Source: Cyanodermella asteris (Eukaryota > Ascomycota > Lecanoromycetes > Ostropales > Stictidaceae). From it: a stretch of 64,000 bases of DNA. The translations under genes and the position numbers were made by a program. The notes beneath the pieces are model-generated. The model did no database searches and was not told where the DNA came from. It saw only the letters and a program-made list of their open reading frames with translations. Position 1 is the first letter of the stretch, and every line of letters begins with the position of its first letter. Shown here piece after piece: positions 31,902-43,208 of the stretch. Location: the NCBI GenBank assembly GCA_900618795.1, contig UYJD01000004.1:290705-354704 (forward strand), in the 5' to 3' direction.

Positions 31902-33189
31902 AGGGTTGAGAGAAGGTGGGATTCGGAGAGGGAAAGTGGTAGAAGAGATGGATAGGCGTGAAATGAAAGAGGTGATACAATCCTTTGATGATAAGAATAC
32001 AAGAACGGAAAAGCTTTATACGGCCCAAAAGAGAGCTCCTGGACGGACATTGTCGCTTGTGACCAGGTTGTCAACCAGCTCCTAGATTCAGGTTGAAAAC
32101 GCTGTTGGTGTTGTACCAGAGGTGTGTCGACAGAGATGTTTTCCGGCTTCCAGATCCAAGATATCGAGGGCTGAAGGAAGGGTTTTACGGCTTTGAAGCC
32201 ACCCATGTGTCCCAGTCATCAGAGTATCAGACGAGGTTGTCCCGACGGAATGGGGCTAGATAGGCGTTCGAACTCCTTTCCATCACTAGCATAATTTGAA
32301 CAAAAGTTCCTTCATGGGGGATTCGTGAAGAATCTCAACCGCAAATGTGCTACACAATTCCTGCAGACTGGACATGGCAGTGTTCAATTTGACGAGGACT
32401 CTCCTATGAAAAGGAGCAAGAAGCCAAGGAATTTGACATGCAAGGCTGAAGAGTCAACTCCTCTCCGATTGGCGGTTTGACTGGAATCTAGGTCGATGTT
32501 GGGACGCTTGAATGCCACGTGCGAGCTGGGCCGCCTCAGCCGCAAAGAAATCACCACTCGCACCGTTTCGTAGGATTGTCCATGAGTCGCAAGGCGAAAC
32601 GACCCACAGGGAAGCCAGCGTGTGCTCCGCAGCTCCAGTCTGCGACTCGTCTCAGGACTGCTGTGCATCAAAGTCGGATGGGTGCCGGCGTCACAGGCCA
32701 GCATTTTTCACCCTCTCTCCGGAGGAACCGCCGCGTTGCACAAGGGGCACGGTCGCGATTCACAGCTCATCCTTTCGGACAGCCAGTAAAGTAGCGTTTG
32801 AGTCCTCAGGCTTAGAGATCCACGCCCCGTTTCGCTGCCGTAGGACGGTCCTGTAACCTATGATGATTGCTCGTCCAGCTTGGCTGAGTCCTGGCTCGGC
32901 TCGACGCGACACAAATAAGGCAATATCAACGAAAGCTGTCAACTGGTAGGCACGCCTGGTCCTGCTCAGCTTGACATTGCACACATTCTTTGCTGTTTCT
33001 TTTCCCCAGCGAAACCACCTTCACTTCATAGAAAGCACCTTTCCACGGCCGTTGGTTGCATTTGAACATTGAACTTGCATACAGCGAATTGGCGAGCGGC
33101 GGAGAGAAACTGCAGACGCTGTCCGTTAGTGTTTTTTTTTGTTTTTTTTTTAGCGTTCCGGCGGCTCTTTCGGGGCGCATCGAAGAGCC
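31902..33189. other. Intergenic stretch, nothing recognisable
   Basis: About 1.3 kb to the GT90 gene. Frames are short. A T9-G-T10 tract at 33132-33151 precedes the GT90 start and may belong to its leader. Confidence 0.55.
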
Positions 33190-34563
33190 ATGGATTCTTC
33201 CCGCTGCTGGACAGTCAACGGTCTTCTGCTCTGGCTCAGCAACCGTCGCGTCTTTAGCGCACTCGCCTTCGCCCTCTTCCTCGTCTTCCTCTTACTAGCG
33301 ACGCACACCTACTATCCTCAGCCTTACAACACATACCACGAGGTCGAAGACACCGAGCCGGCGCCTGAGAGACCGTACGTGCCCGACCCGCGTGCGTACG
33401 AGTACTTTGCGCAGCAAGCAATTGAGTCAGGACAGCAAGGAGCGTGGGAATGGGACTTTGAGAGGGACGGAAAGTCGTTTTTGCTCAACCAGACCCAATG
33501 TGCGGCCGCCTTCCCGAATCTGTACGCCGACATTGACCGAGCGGTCCGCTTCCGCGACGGCAAGAAGATTACGCTCGAAGAGGTGGATGCAATCAAGCCG
33601 CATAATGGCTTCGTCAGGGGAATGGTCTACGACCAGCAGGTCTATGTCATTGCGGCCGAGGGCGACATCTACTCACGAGGCATCGCGCTGCTACTGGCGC
33701 TCAATCGTGCAGTGACGTCTTCGTCGGAATTATTGCCGAATATTGAGTTTACCTTTTCCGTCGACGACTGGCTGCCGCCGACGCCCCAGTGGGCCCTTGC
33801 CCGCAAGGCTGATGACCATCAAACGTGGCTGATGCCCGACTTTGCGTTCTGGTCGTGGCCGGAAACCGAGGTGGGCTCGTACGGCGAGGTGCAGGAAAAG
33901 GCCATCGAGATGGAGGAGTCGGAATCCAATCCGACCGGAAAGGCGTGGTCGTGGGAGAACAAGATTCCGAAGATTGTTTGGCGCGGCGCAACCATGGGCA
34001 TGGGATTGAGAAAGAACCTGATCAAGCTTTCGCAGGGAAAGGAGTGGGCGGATATCAAGGAGATCAATTGGCACAACAAGGCCGACACGGATGCGAATCT
34101 GAAGAGCATGGCCGAGCACTGTCAATACAGATTCCCCATCAACACGGCAGGGAACAGCTATTCGGGGCGACTCAAGTATATTCAGAACTGCAGGAGTGTC
34201 GTCATCATGCATAAAGACGACTGGGTCACACACCACACGCACTTGATGAAGAAGAGCGGTCCGGATCAAAACTACGTCGAGGTCGAAAGAGATTTCAGCG
34301 ATTTGGAGGAAAAGGTGGAGGCCCTGCTGGCGGATGATGCGAAGGCGAAATCGATCGCGGACAACAGCGTGAAAGCGTTCCGCGAGAGATATTTGACGCA
34401 CGCTGCCGAGGCTTGCTACTGGAGACGACTTATAAGAAGCTGGGCGTCAGTCAGTTTCGAACCCAAGTTCTACAAGATCGATGCGCACGGAAACCGGGTC
34501 TGGAGAGGCTTGCCGGTGGAGAGCTATGTCCTGGAGCGAAGAATGGAGTGGGACCCATACTGA
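33190..34563 (+). CDS. CAP10/GT90-family glycosyltransferase, type II membrane protein
   Basis: This is a single exon of 457 aa. A short cytosolic start (MDSSRCWTVNGLLLWLSNRR) is followed by a membrane anchor at about residues 21-41 (VFSALAFALFLVFLLLATH), so the catalytic part faces the Golgi or ER lumen. The GT90 domain is recognised by the blocks FTFSVDDWLP, WLMPDFAFWSWPE, KIPKIVWRGATMG, YRFPINTAGNSYSGRLKY and the late VVIMHKDDWVTHH. The family includes Cryptococcus CAP10 and CAP59-linked capsule genes and protein O-glucosyl- or xylosyltransferases; the donor and acceptor here are unknown. It may act in wall or mannoprotein glycan synthesis (inferred). The ATG at 33190 lies in the context AGCCATGG. 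Confidence 0.92.
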   Translation: MDSSRCWTVNGLLLWLSNRRVFSALAFALFLVFLLLATHTYYPQPYNTYHEVEDTEPAPERPYVPDPRAYEYFAQQAIESGQQGAWEWDFERDGKSFLLNQTQCAAAFPNLYADIDRAVRFRDGKKITLEEVDAIKPHNGFVRGMVYDQQVYVIAAEGDIYSRGIALLLALNRAVTSSSELLPNIEFTFSVDDWLPPTPQWALARKADDHQTWLMPDFAFWSWPETEVGSYGEVQEKAIEMEESESNPTGKAWSWENKIPKIVWRGATMGMGLRKNLIKLSQGKEWADIKEINWHNKADTDANLKSMAEHCQYRFPINTAGNSYSGRLKYIQNCRSVVIMHKDDWVTHHTHLMKKSGPDQNYVEVERDFSDLEEKVEALLADDAKAKSIADNSVKAFRERYLTHAAEACYWRRLIRSWASVSFEPKFYKIDAHGNRVWRGLPVESYVLERRMEWDPY

Positions 34564-35649
34564 GAAACGCTTCGCTGGAAGCAAACGATTGACGATTTGC
34601 TGGCCGTTCGTCGCTCAAAAGGTTTACGATGTTCGCACAAGCACGCCTGCTTGATATCGAACTTAATCTCGAAAGAGAGAATGGCCGAGCTAATGATGCT
34701 GTCCAGAAGGCGGCCCAAACCAGCCGGCTGGCTAGCCTAGCGCAGGGCAAGGACGTTGTCAACCACGACACTAGTCGTCGAGCCTTCCAGCTAAGCAGAG
34801 TATTCCAGCGGCCGGGCTTTGAGCGTTTGATACTGCATATCACGACAGTAATGATAGACCAAGAGCACAAGGCTCTTGAATAACCAATTTTCAAGATGAA
34901 GACATTCGAGCAACCCTCAATTCGTGTCACAAAATTGACCAAGCTAGGCCATGTGATGGATCTCATCCATGGAGACAAGAAGACAGCCACAGAGTCGATG
35001 CTGAGAGAGTGCTTTCAGTGACTTGGCATGGATGAAAACGAGTCCGAGTAGTGCGAGGGCCGGGACCAAGTAGTTATTTTTGGTGGAAAACGTTGAAGAC
35101 CCTGCCATCGAAAATTAACCGGATCATTATGGGCAAAATATGTATCACGGCCGTATAGACATTTCTGCGTCCGTAAACGAAAGTACAATACCCTGCAACG
35201 GCAATGCCATGGAGTCGTTCAGCTGAAGGACAAGTTTGCTGAGGCTGTTCACATGCCGTTCTAGCGGCAACTGACGTCGCACATCGGGATCAGAAGCATC
35301 ACGTTGCGGCGCTGCCCCATCCGTCCAAGACCTCCGCAGTGACCAACTCCAGCTTCTGACACTGCCCTTTGCCTCACCAGCGTCGTATTCTCGTCCTCTC
35401 CTTCTCCTCTTCTCCAGCAAACTCCCCGCCTCCCGTTGTGTTCTTCTGGAATCCGTTCATTGTGACTGGACTCCGCTCAAGCAAGCCACGAGATCATGTC
35501 TCACTGACTCAACAACCACTTGCCCGGCCTGGCCGTACCAGCCTCAACACACTTCCAACCACAGACTCAGCCCAACGCTTTCTCCCTGATCCCCTCTCCC
35601 TCTCACCCCTGTATAATCGTTTCACGGCGCATTTCTTCTGCCCTCCGGC
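34564..35649. other. Intergenic region between GT90 and PAH1
   Basis: It contains the GT90 3' UTR and the PAH1 promoter with a C/T-rich leader (35380-35640). An 84-codon frame at 34629-34883 begins with ATG but shows no family features and is not called. Confidence 0.55.
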
Positions 35650-38018
35650 ATGCAGTATGTTCGCAGTCTGGGTGGCTCCGTCTCCGGGGCTTGGAATGCC
35701 ATCAATCCGGCCAACTTGAGCGGCGCCATCGATGTCATCGTTGTTGAGCAAGCAGATGGTCAGTTGCAAGCTTGAGCATGGCGCAATTTCTACTGACATG
35801 CAGCCCCAGGAACTCTCGCTTGTTCTCCCTTCCATGTTCGCTTCGGCAAGTTTTCTTTGCTTCGACCATTCGAAAAGAAGGTATGCCGGCATCGCCTCCA
35901 CGCAGGAAACTAGGACTTGTCTGACTTTACGAATAGGTCGAATTCAAAGTCAACGATGCTAAGCAGGAATATGCTATGAAACTTGGCGAGGGCGGGGATG
36001 CTTTCTTCGTCTTCGAAACGCAGGAAGATGTCCCCGAAGCTCTCCAGACATCCCCTTTGATATCGCCGGCAGGGAGCCCCACTGCATTCGGAGATACGGA
36101 CAAGAGTACGGACAATCTTCAAGAGCCGGAGTACTTGGATATATCGAGTAACCCACGGCGGCGGCCTCGGCCTACCTCTGCGGTGTTCTCAAGCGAGGGC
36201 ATACCAATGCATGCACCTCAAAGAGCAGCAAGCGACTTGGGTAACCTCACACCCTTGTCCGGTTCGCCAAGCGGAGACGACCTTCGAGGTAAAGCGCCCA
36301 ACTGGCTTGACACTGCCGCTCCTAGCATATCCTTAGAACGGACCACATCGGAAACTTTGTACCCTACACGGCCACGGGCCAGCACATTTGATGGTAACAA
36401 TGAAGGGGAGCGCGATCAAGAGACTGACCAAGGCGGTTCCACCGATAGCACCGGTGCACGATCTAGGAGTCCACCGCCAGTCTCTAGCAAGGAAGCTCTC
36501 GAGCGCGCGAAAGCGTTGTCTCTCAAACTACAAAGCTCAAATATCCCGAGCCACGTCATGGAATCTGGGGATCTGATGCTTGACATGCAGGGCTACAAAT
36601 CAAACGAAGAGGACGCACTTCGAGCTGAAGTAATCGCGCGACAGCTCCTAGCCGAAGAACTTCAGGGCGATTTTGACGTTGGCGCTATAATGGGCGCCGA
36701 CGAGTCGGGGAATTTGTGGATCTACAGCAGTGAAGAAGCGAAGGAGGCGGCAAAGAGGCGAAAACACTCATTTGCTGCTAGCGCAGAGGAACTGACCTCG
36801 GACGCTGCCTCTGACCCTGGTCTGATGGAAGAAGACAAACGATTTGTCTCGGATCTCGAGCGTGCCATGCCGAATCGTCCACAGGTCGGTATGGTCACTC
36901 CACCACAAACACCACCAGGCCCCGGGATCGCTGGCGACCCCAACAAGAATTACGTTAAAACGTTGCGCTTGACGAGCGACCAGCTCAAGTCGATGAACCT
37001 CAAACAAGGTGCAAATAAGATGACGTTCACAGTTGCACGTGCGACCTGCACAGCTTGGCTCTTCCATTGGTCATACAAAGTGCCGCTGGTGGTTAGCGAC
37101 ATTGACGGGACCATTACAAAGTCTGATGCTCTGGGTCATGTGTTGAACATGATCGGGCGTGACTGGACCCATGCCGGTGTGGCTAAGTTGTATACGGACA
37201 TTGTCAACAATGGTTACAATATTTTCTACCTGTCTTCTCGGTCCGTTGGCCAAGCTGACATGACAAGAACCTACCTCAACGGAGTCATCCAGGACGGGCA
37301 CAAACTTCCACATGGGCCGGTCATCCTCAGTCCTGATCGGACACTGGCCGCACTTCGACGTGAGGTGTATCTCAGGAAGCCGGAAATCTTCAAGATGCAG
37401 TGCCTTCGAGACATACACAACCTATTTGCCCCTGGGAACCTAAATCCTTTCTATGCTGGGTTTGGCAACCGACTCACTGATGCTATGAGCTACAGGACGG
37501 TCAATATTCCAAGCAACAGGATCTTCACAATCAACAGTAACGCCGAGGTCAGTCTAGATTTGGTCAATTTCAGCAAGTATCGCGCGACGTATACAAGCAT
37601 CAGGGAGGTTGTTGACCACTACTTTCCGCCAATCGGCATGTTAGTCGAAGGCGGTGGAGACGAGTACACCGACTTCCAGTTCTGGCGAAGCCGCCCGCTC
37701 GAAGTGAACGACTTCAGTGCGAGCGAGGACGAGGACCAAGATGACGGCCCGCCAGCACGGCAGCGCGGCCGGTCCAGCCTACAGAGCGAAGACCAACGAA
37801 CATTGGATGAAGACGACGACGCTGCGGATAGCTACCTCAGTGATGAGATTGAAGACCTGGAGGCATCGATGGTTGGCAGCATGGACGAGATGTACCTCTC
37901 GCCACGGCAGTCGATAGAGGATCCGGGTTCGGATGAAGTGGATAGTGCCGCGGATGAAGAGGACGACTACATAGAGAATCGAGAGCGGACGCCCCGCGCG
38001 CGACGGCGAAGCGATTGA
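35650..38018 (+). CDS. pah1: Lipin-type phosphatidate phosphatase Pah1
   Basis: There are three exons, 35650-35758, 35810-35880 and 35937-38018, giving 753 aa. The N-terminal lipin domain is split by both introns: MQYVRSLGGSVSGAWNAINP, IDVIVVEQADG, TLACSPFHVRFGKFSLLRPFEKK, VEFKVNDAKQEYAMKLGEGGDAFFVF. The catalytic HAD motif DIDGT is at residues 448-452 (Asp448 and Asp450), followed by TITKSDALGHVL, IFYLSSRSVGQADMTRTYL and the family block PEIFKMQCLRDIHNLF. It dephosphorylates phosphatidate to diacylglycerol, steering lipid flow between storage and membrane synthesis at the ER and nuclear envelope. A long acidic Ser-rich C-terminal tail (SDEIEDLEASM ... SAADEEDD) resembles the yeast tail bound by the Nem1-Spo7 phosphatase; many Ser-Pro sites suggest regulation by phosphorylation. 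Confidence 0.96.
35759..35809 (+). other. Intron 1 of PAH1 (51 nt)
   Basis: The donor is GTCAGT, TACTGACA serves as branch, and the acceptor is CCCAG. The split codon G|GA joins EQADG and TLACSPFHVRF. Confidence 0.88.
35881..35936 (+). other. Intron 2 of PAH1 (56 nt)
   Basis: The donor is GTATGC, GTCTGACT serves as branch, and the acceptor is AATAG. Phase 0 joins PFEKK and VEFKVND. Confidence 0.88.
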
Positions 38019-38622
38019 GTGGTACGAGAGAAGGTGTAAGAATACCGTTCGTGGAAAGCTTGGTTTCGTGCAGGTAGCTGTCAAGATATGGTAACGCTGT
38101 TCGCTTATCCAAGGCCTCGAGTCCACGTCCGCCAAAAATATTGTATTTGCATACTGTAGTGTGACTGTGTGAGAGGCGGGTTGGCTCGCTATCTGGCGGT
38201 TTAGACACTGTTGCGTGGTTCTCCCTTCTTAAAGGTCATGGTGCCAATGGTTCGAAAAGGTGATGACGGCTGTGAAAGGCGGAGAGTCTCTAGGTCGCTG
38301 TACATGACCAAAAGTACTGGCACGTTCCATTCAGCGCACTCTGACGGTGCTTGCCTATAATCCGGGCATAATAGCCATCGATTCCTTTTTCGTTTGTCTC
38401 ACCAACAGAATCGGCCAGCGGAGACGTCAAGCTCGCGTCAGCATGGGCTATCGCGATCTGAATAGAGGAAAGCACAAGTCGCGTGTGAGTCGCAATTCCT
38501 CTCGCCGATGGAACTCAGACTCCGCAGGTCTCACATACGCCAAGACCAGGCTCCACAACTCTTCGTTTGTCCATCTTCCTTATGCCCACTACCAGAGCAG
38601 CCTTCTACCCAGCAATAATGCA
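38019..38622. other. Short intergenic region before the FN3 gene
   Basis: The region is PAH1 3' UTR and FN3 gene promoter. An in-frame open stretch runs from about 38347 into the FN3 gene start, but it has no ATG-led coding features. Confidence 0.5.
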
Positions 38623-41600
38623 ATGAATGTGATTTTGCCTATCCAGCCGCCAATATGGCTGGCACGCATGCCGGTGTCTCCTCCATGGGCGGCGACCGTC
38701 TTCATCTCCTTCATCTGGTAAGCACGGTTCCGCCGCAAGTCCGATTGCAATCAACCCGTTTTGCTCACCAACATACCACAGGCTATTGTTCCGCGTCTTC
38801 AAGGTGTTTCAGAAACCGGCTACAGAAATTGATGAGTTGCTGGGCCACGATATCCCTCCGCCGCCTGAGGTGGCGCTCACGAACGTCGGCTCGAATTCGG
38901 TCACGCTATATTGGAAGGCACCAGAGAATTATCATACCCCCACATTCAACTACGTGTCGGTCAACGGTATACAAGCGTTGAAGACTGATGCGGCCGACTC
39001 GGCTGTGACCGTGACGGGCTTGGTTCAGGGTCACCATTACAACATCCGAGCTGTCTCAACCAACAGTGCCGGATATAGCTCTTATTCACGTTTGATCCAG
39101 GTCCAGACTATCCCAGTCGACGGCCACCGTGCCGCGAAGCTTTTGTCGACTACTGAGCCCGGTATCAGCAAGAGGCCGTCGACTGGTGGACGCCGGACTT
39201 CGGCACCTTTCAGCGAAAACGAGAAGGAGCGATCCAAGAGCATCGAGTCGATCGTGGAAGCAGACACTGAGGGTGAAGAGAGTTTGCCGAAGCTAAACCA
39301 GAAGCTGGATAGCCTCAGGCTTCAGCAAGAGGACCTGGACCAGCAAGTGCTACAGGAAATGGAAGAGGCGGAACGAATGCGAATACATTTGTGCAATGAA
39401 CGCGACGGGCTCAAGACACGTCTCGACCAGGGAGAACGGTCGCACAACAATTCGAAGAAGCAACTTCTCGACCTGGAAAAACTATCCAAGGCAGCGCAGC
39501 GCAAAAAATCTGCCAAGGAAAGAGACCTCCAGAAGAAGAAATCCGAGCGCGAGAAAATGAAGGAGGAGATCGCGCAATGGGCCTCCGAGCAAGATTCTCT
39601 ACGAACGCAGACGGATAAATTTCGCCGGGATTTGGCGGTCGAGGAAGAGCGTCAGGTTGCTCGCGAGGCCGAGAGCAAGCGAGCGATTGAAGACGTGCAG
39701 AAGATTGGAAAAGCGCAAGAGGACGAGATCAAAGTGTGGGGTACAAGGGTCAAGGAGCTTGAGGAAAGACAACGACTTGAGAGCGAAAGACAAGAAGAGG
39801 AGGAAGCAGCGGCAGATCGCGCCGAGAAAGATGAGGAGGCGAGTTTTACCAACGCTATAAATGAACTTGAGCAACGTTACATGGAGATGGAGCGTTTGAC
39901 GTCCACAATCGAACCAGAACTTAACGCGGCCAGACTTAGGGCAAGAAATGAGTCGATGCGTGTCCCACAAGTACCCGCCAACGACTTTCCGGCTGGATAT
40001 GGGTTACCGCGAAGCGCGAGAGGCAGCATATCTCAGGGGATGACCGTCAGCATGCCTTACTCGCCTGCCAATGTTGCGGCTGCGATCCCAGTGCACCCTG
40101 CTCGCTTGGGATATTCGTCCCTATTTCCCTCAAGTCTTCTTCCGCCAGCGCCCTACACCCCTGTTGCTGACGACCATCCCATGAGCGTTTCTGATATTGA
40201 AGCTTTGACTGGTGGCGCGTTGATAAGCCCTTCAGCTGACGACTTGCTTCCCTCGAATCTGCTACGCGATGACCCGGACCAAACGCTGAAACCTCATACC
40301 CGCGAGCCAATGGCAATCGTCAGCGACCTTTTCGAAAGGCCTCGCCGAGATCCCCAGTCTCCGGCCTCCCAGAATAGTGGCGCTCGCAATTTGCTGCCAA
40401 GTCCTGGCGATGATCATTCCTCTTTGCATTCCAGGCCCATGTCTTCGCACAATGACATAGGACGAGCCATGAACGATCTCAACGATGCAGCTTCTAGGCG
40501 CAGTATTTTGGGGACATTTAGGTCGCGGACTAAGGAGCCTCCTGGCCTAGAGACACTCATGCAGGGCGAATCTCAATCGTTTGGTCTGGAAGACAACGGA
40601 GAGGGAGAAAGCTCGAAGGGCCACCAACGGAACATCTCCACACTCACCAATCCCTTCCCAGACAACGACAATATGCCAGGTCGCGATAGTCTCGAGAATC
40701 TGTCTCTTGGACAGACCTCATCACCTCCGCCGCGTAAGTCGCGCTTGTTTGGTCGTAGGGCTCAAGCCGAGAAGGAGCCTTTCTATGCACTCGACCGTCA
40801 ATCTCAATCTTCTCGACCGACATCGACTTATTCGTACGATCCCCAGCTCCTTCGTTCCGGTGAACCAGGAAGCCTCAATCCCCATCCCTTCGCCAACAGC
40901 AGTGGTCTTGACGTGTTCAGGCAACGCAGCAGCCCACTGGGTCACGATTGGAATAGTATACATGAACAATCGTTCAGCGTCAACCCATCTCGTCGGGCGA
41001 GTGTGCAGTATGGCAGTACAGGGAATCTCAGTGTAGGATCTGGCAGACTTCCAGCTCCTGTCGCACCAATAGGCTCAGGCCGACCTGGTAAGAGTAAACC
41101 CAAGAAGCTTAATCCGGCTGCTCAGGCGTTCCAAATGTTCACTCGCAGCGAGAGTAAGAAAACGCCAAAGATGGAAAAGAACACACCCTCGGACGCCGGA
41201 TCCAACCGCCGTAGTATGGATATCGAGCCTGGTATGTCACCCGAGGACTCGCCCTTGACATCGCGAATGTCGCGAGACGGAGTTAGTGTCATGACATCCG
41301 CGACCGATTCCCACGATTCGGTTGGTGGCGACAGCAGCTATCATGGCAGCGACGTGGCGGGCAGCGCACCCAGCACCAGCACCACGAAAGATGGTCTCTT
41401 TGCCCGCCTCACTAGAAAGAGCAGCAGCAGCAAGTTCTGGAACAGCAAGGACCGAAAGGACAAGGGCCACAGCCGACGCAAGAGCACGGACGTGCCATCG
41501 ACTCCTGGCGGCGATTTTGACGAAGAGGGTGCCGACTGGCTTGCACAAAGCATAAACAGTGCGTATAGCAGCACGTTTGGTAGCAAACTTGGCACACCGG

Positions 41601-41788
41601 TGGAGGGCAAGTTCGAGGACAAGATGGATGAGGGTGAGAGTGGGAGTGGGAAGGGAAAGGAGAAGGCTAAGAGCGTGGCTAGGGGCAGCTTGAGCTCGAG
41701 CTGGAACAAGATGATGGGGGGTAAGAAGAAGAAAGAAAGTACGACCGCGATGAGCGAGACGAGCGAGGGACGCGACGAGGACGAGTGA
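38623..41788 (+). CDS. Membrane-anchored fibronectin type III / coiled-coil protein
   Basis: There are two exons, 38623-38717 and 38782-41788, with a 64-nt intron, giving 1033 aa. The splice restores FISFIW-LLFRVFKVF, a hydrophobic N-terminal anchor. In-frame ATGs are at 38623 and 38668; the shorter form would begin MPVSPPWAATVF and would also keep the anchor. Then comes one FN3-like domain, about residues 55-145 (PEVALTNVGSNSVTLYWKAP ... NIRAVSTNSAGYSSYSR), and a long, highly charged coiled coil, about 200-425 (KLNQKLDSLRLQQEDLDQQV onward). The last ~600 residues are disordered, Ser/Pro-rich, with a basic Ser-rich end. The architecture is shared by fungal FN3 proteins of unknown function. 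It could tether a membrane to cytoskeleton or vesicles, but that is only a guess. Confidence 0.82.
38718..38781 (+). other. Intron of the FN3/coiled-coil gene (64 nt)
   Basis: The donor is GTAAGC and the acceptor CCACAG. The split codon TG|G encodes Trp. It falls inside the N-terminal hydrophobic segment and restores an unbroken membrane anchor. Confidence 0.8.
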
Positions 41789-43208
41789 GGGACACGGTGA
41801 GGAAGAGTGAGCGTTCCTTGGAAGCACCTTTAACGAATCGTACCCATTCTCTCGTCCATCTTTCACACGCACGAATCCGTGGCAGCGTTGATGGTGTTTT
41901 CAACAATTGGCATGCATTATAGCAGGATGTCGATGGTCCGCTGACAATTGAGCCAATTAGGTCGCAGAGCACTCGGACACCAGTGAAATCCGGTCGCTCC
42001 CAAATATTGCTGTTGTTCCAACCCTTGGCGTGACTCTTGTCACATACACAGTTGACCTCTCAGCTGATGTCTGAAACAAGGCACAAAAGTTCTTGGAGGA
42101 AAATGGCCTGCAAGAACCCACAGGTAAGCCATGAGAATCATGGCAATTGCTGCCGCTCTCGTGACCTTCCGATTCGGCTCCCGTCAGGGTAGCGATACGT
42201 GTTGATGAAGTCATACAATTTTCCTGTCTGCATGCGGAATAGCGACCATTCGAGCCACTGGTGCAGGATATGACATCCTGGGACAGTCATTCTTTTTACA
42301 CTCATCCCTACCGCATTCGTGACCGAATGGGTCGAATGGCATGCTGTCGGAATTGCAAATCGCCCTGCACATGGGCTCTCCTATCTAGTATGTTGAATAG
42401 TGCATGCTGTGACTTCACGTTTGCACTGTTTGAGCAGTCATGCAAGAGACGGACGAGTACAGTGAGATGGTGGCCGAAACCCGTGACGTTGCCTGAAACT
42501 GACATCTCGATCCCCTCTACTCTACCAGAAAGGCATACTACTTGCCCGGAAGCGCTTCTGTCAAGCTTACAATTCAGATCAAAATGCCGGACGAGACGGA
42601 GGACAAGTAGCAGCTCAAGCCGCAGGTTTTGATGGGTACCCGAAGTTGAAATGTACCAAGCCCAGTCATTGGCCGACAGAAGCTGTCTATGCCCGCATTT
42701 CATCCACGGTTGCGGCCATCAAATCCCCTCTGGGCTGGCAACACAACTAGGTTAAGCGTGTGTATCTTTGGTATTGAGCACCCCAATCAGGCAAGGCGTG
42801 CAGGTCCTACCGAGAACACTCATGCTTAAATGCTCTGGCCAACCAGATATTCACGCGGTGACTATCGTCACTACCCCATGGGGACGCCGTTCTCTGGATG
42901 CGGGGAGCTGATTCAAGTGATGGCATTCTTTGGGCAAGAGCTCAGGCGAGGCCCTCCCTCCCTGTGCAGGTTCGCTGGCCGATCTTTTTATCTGGCGAGC
43001 TTAAATATACCGCCGTGTTTCCTCTTTCTTCTTATCTTCTTCCTATCTGCTATCTTCAGTTTCCCCAGATTCTGTCCGCCACCCCAGACAACTCTATTGT
43101 AGTCCGTTTGGATCAATACTCGGACTTCCATCACCCCAGAGCCATCCAGCACTCACCCCTGCCGTGGCCCTGTTGATTCGGAAGTCACCACTCTGACTGT
43201 TCTCCAAT
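41789..43208. other. Intergenic stretch before the DHA1-type transporter
   Basis: About 1.4 kb without recognisable genes. It ends in a T/C-rich leader. A TATA-like TTAAATATA at 43001-43009, about 200 bases upstream of the transporter start, is the only element picked out. Confidence 0.55.
43001..43009 (+). promoter_or_regulatory. TATA-like element of the DHA1-type transporter gene
   Basis: TTAAATATA, 200 bases before the ATG, is followed by a CT-rich stretch typical of fungal transcription start regions. Confidence 0.45.

Noticed and set aside
34629-34883. An 84-codon plus-strand frame starting with ATG just downstream of the GT90 gene
   Set aside because: It lies in the expected 3' UTR, has no family features, and overlapping frames on the other strand look equally (un)likely.
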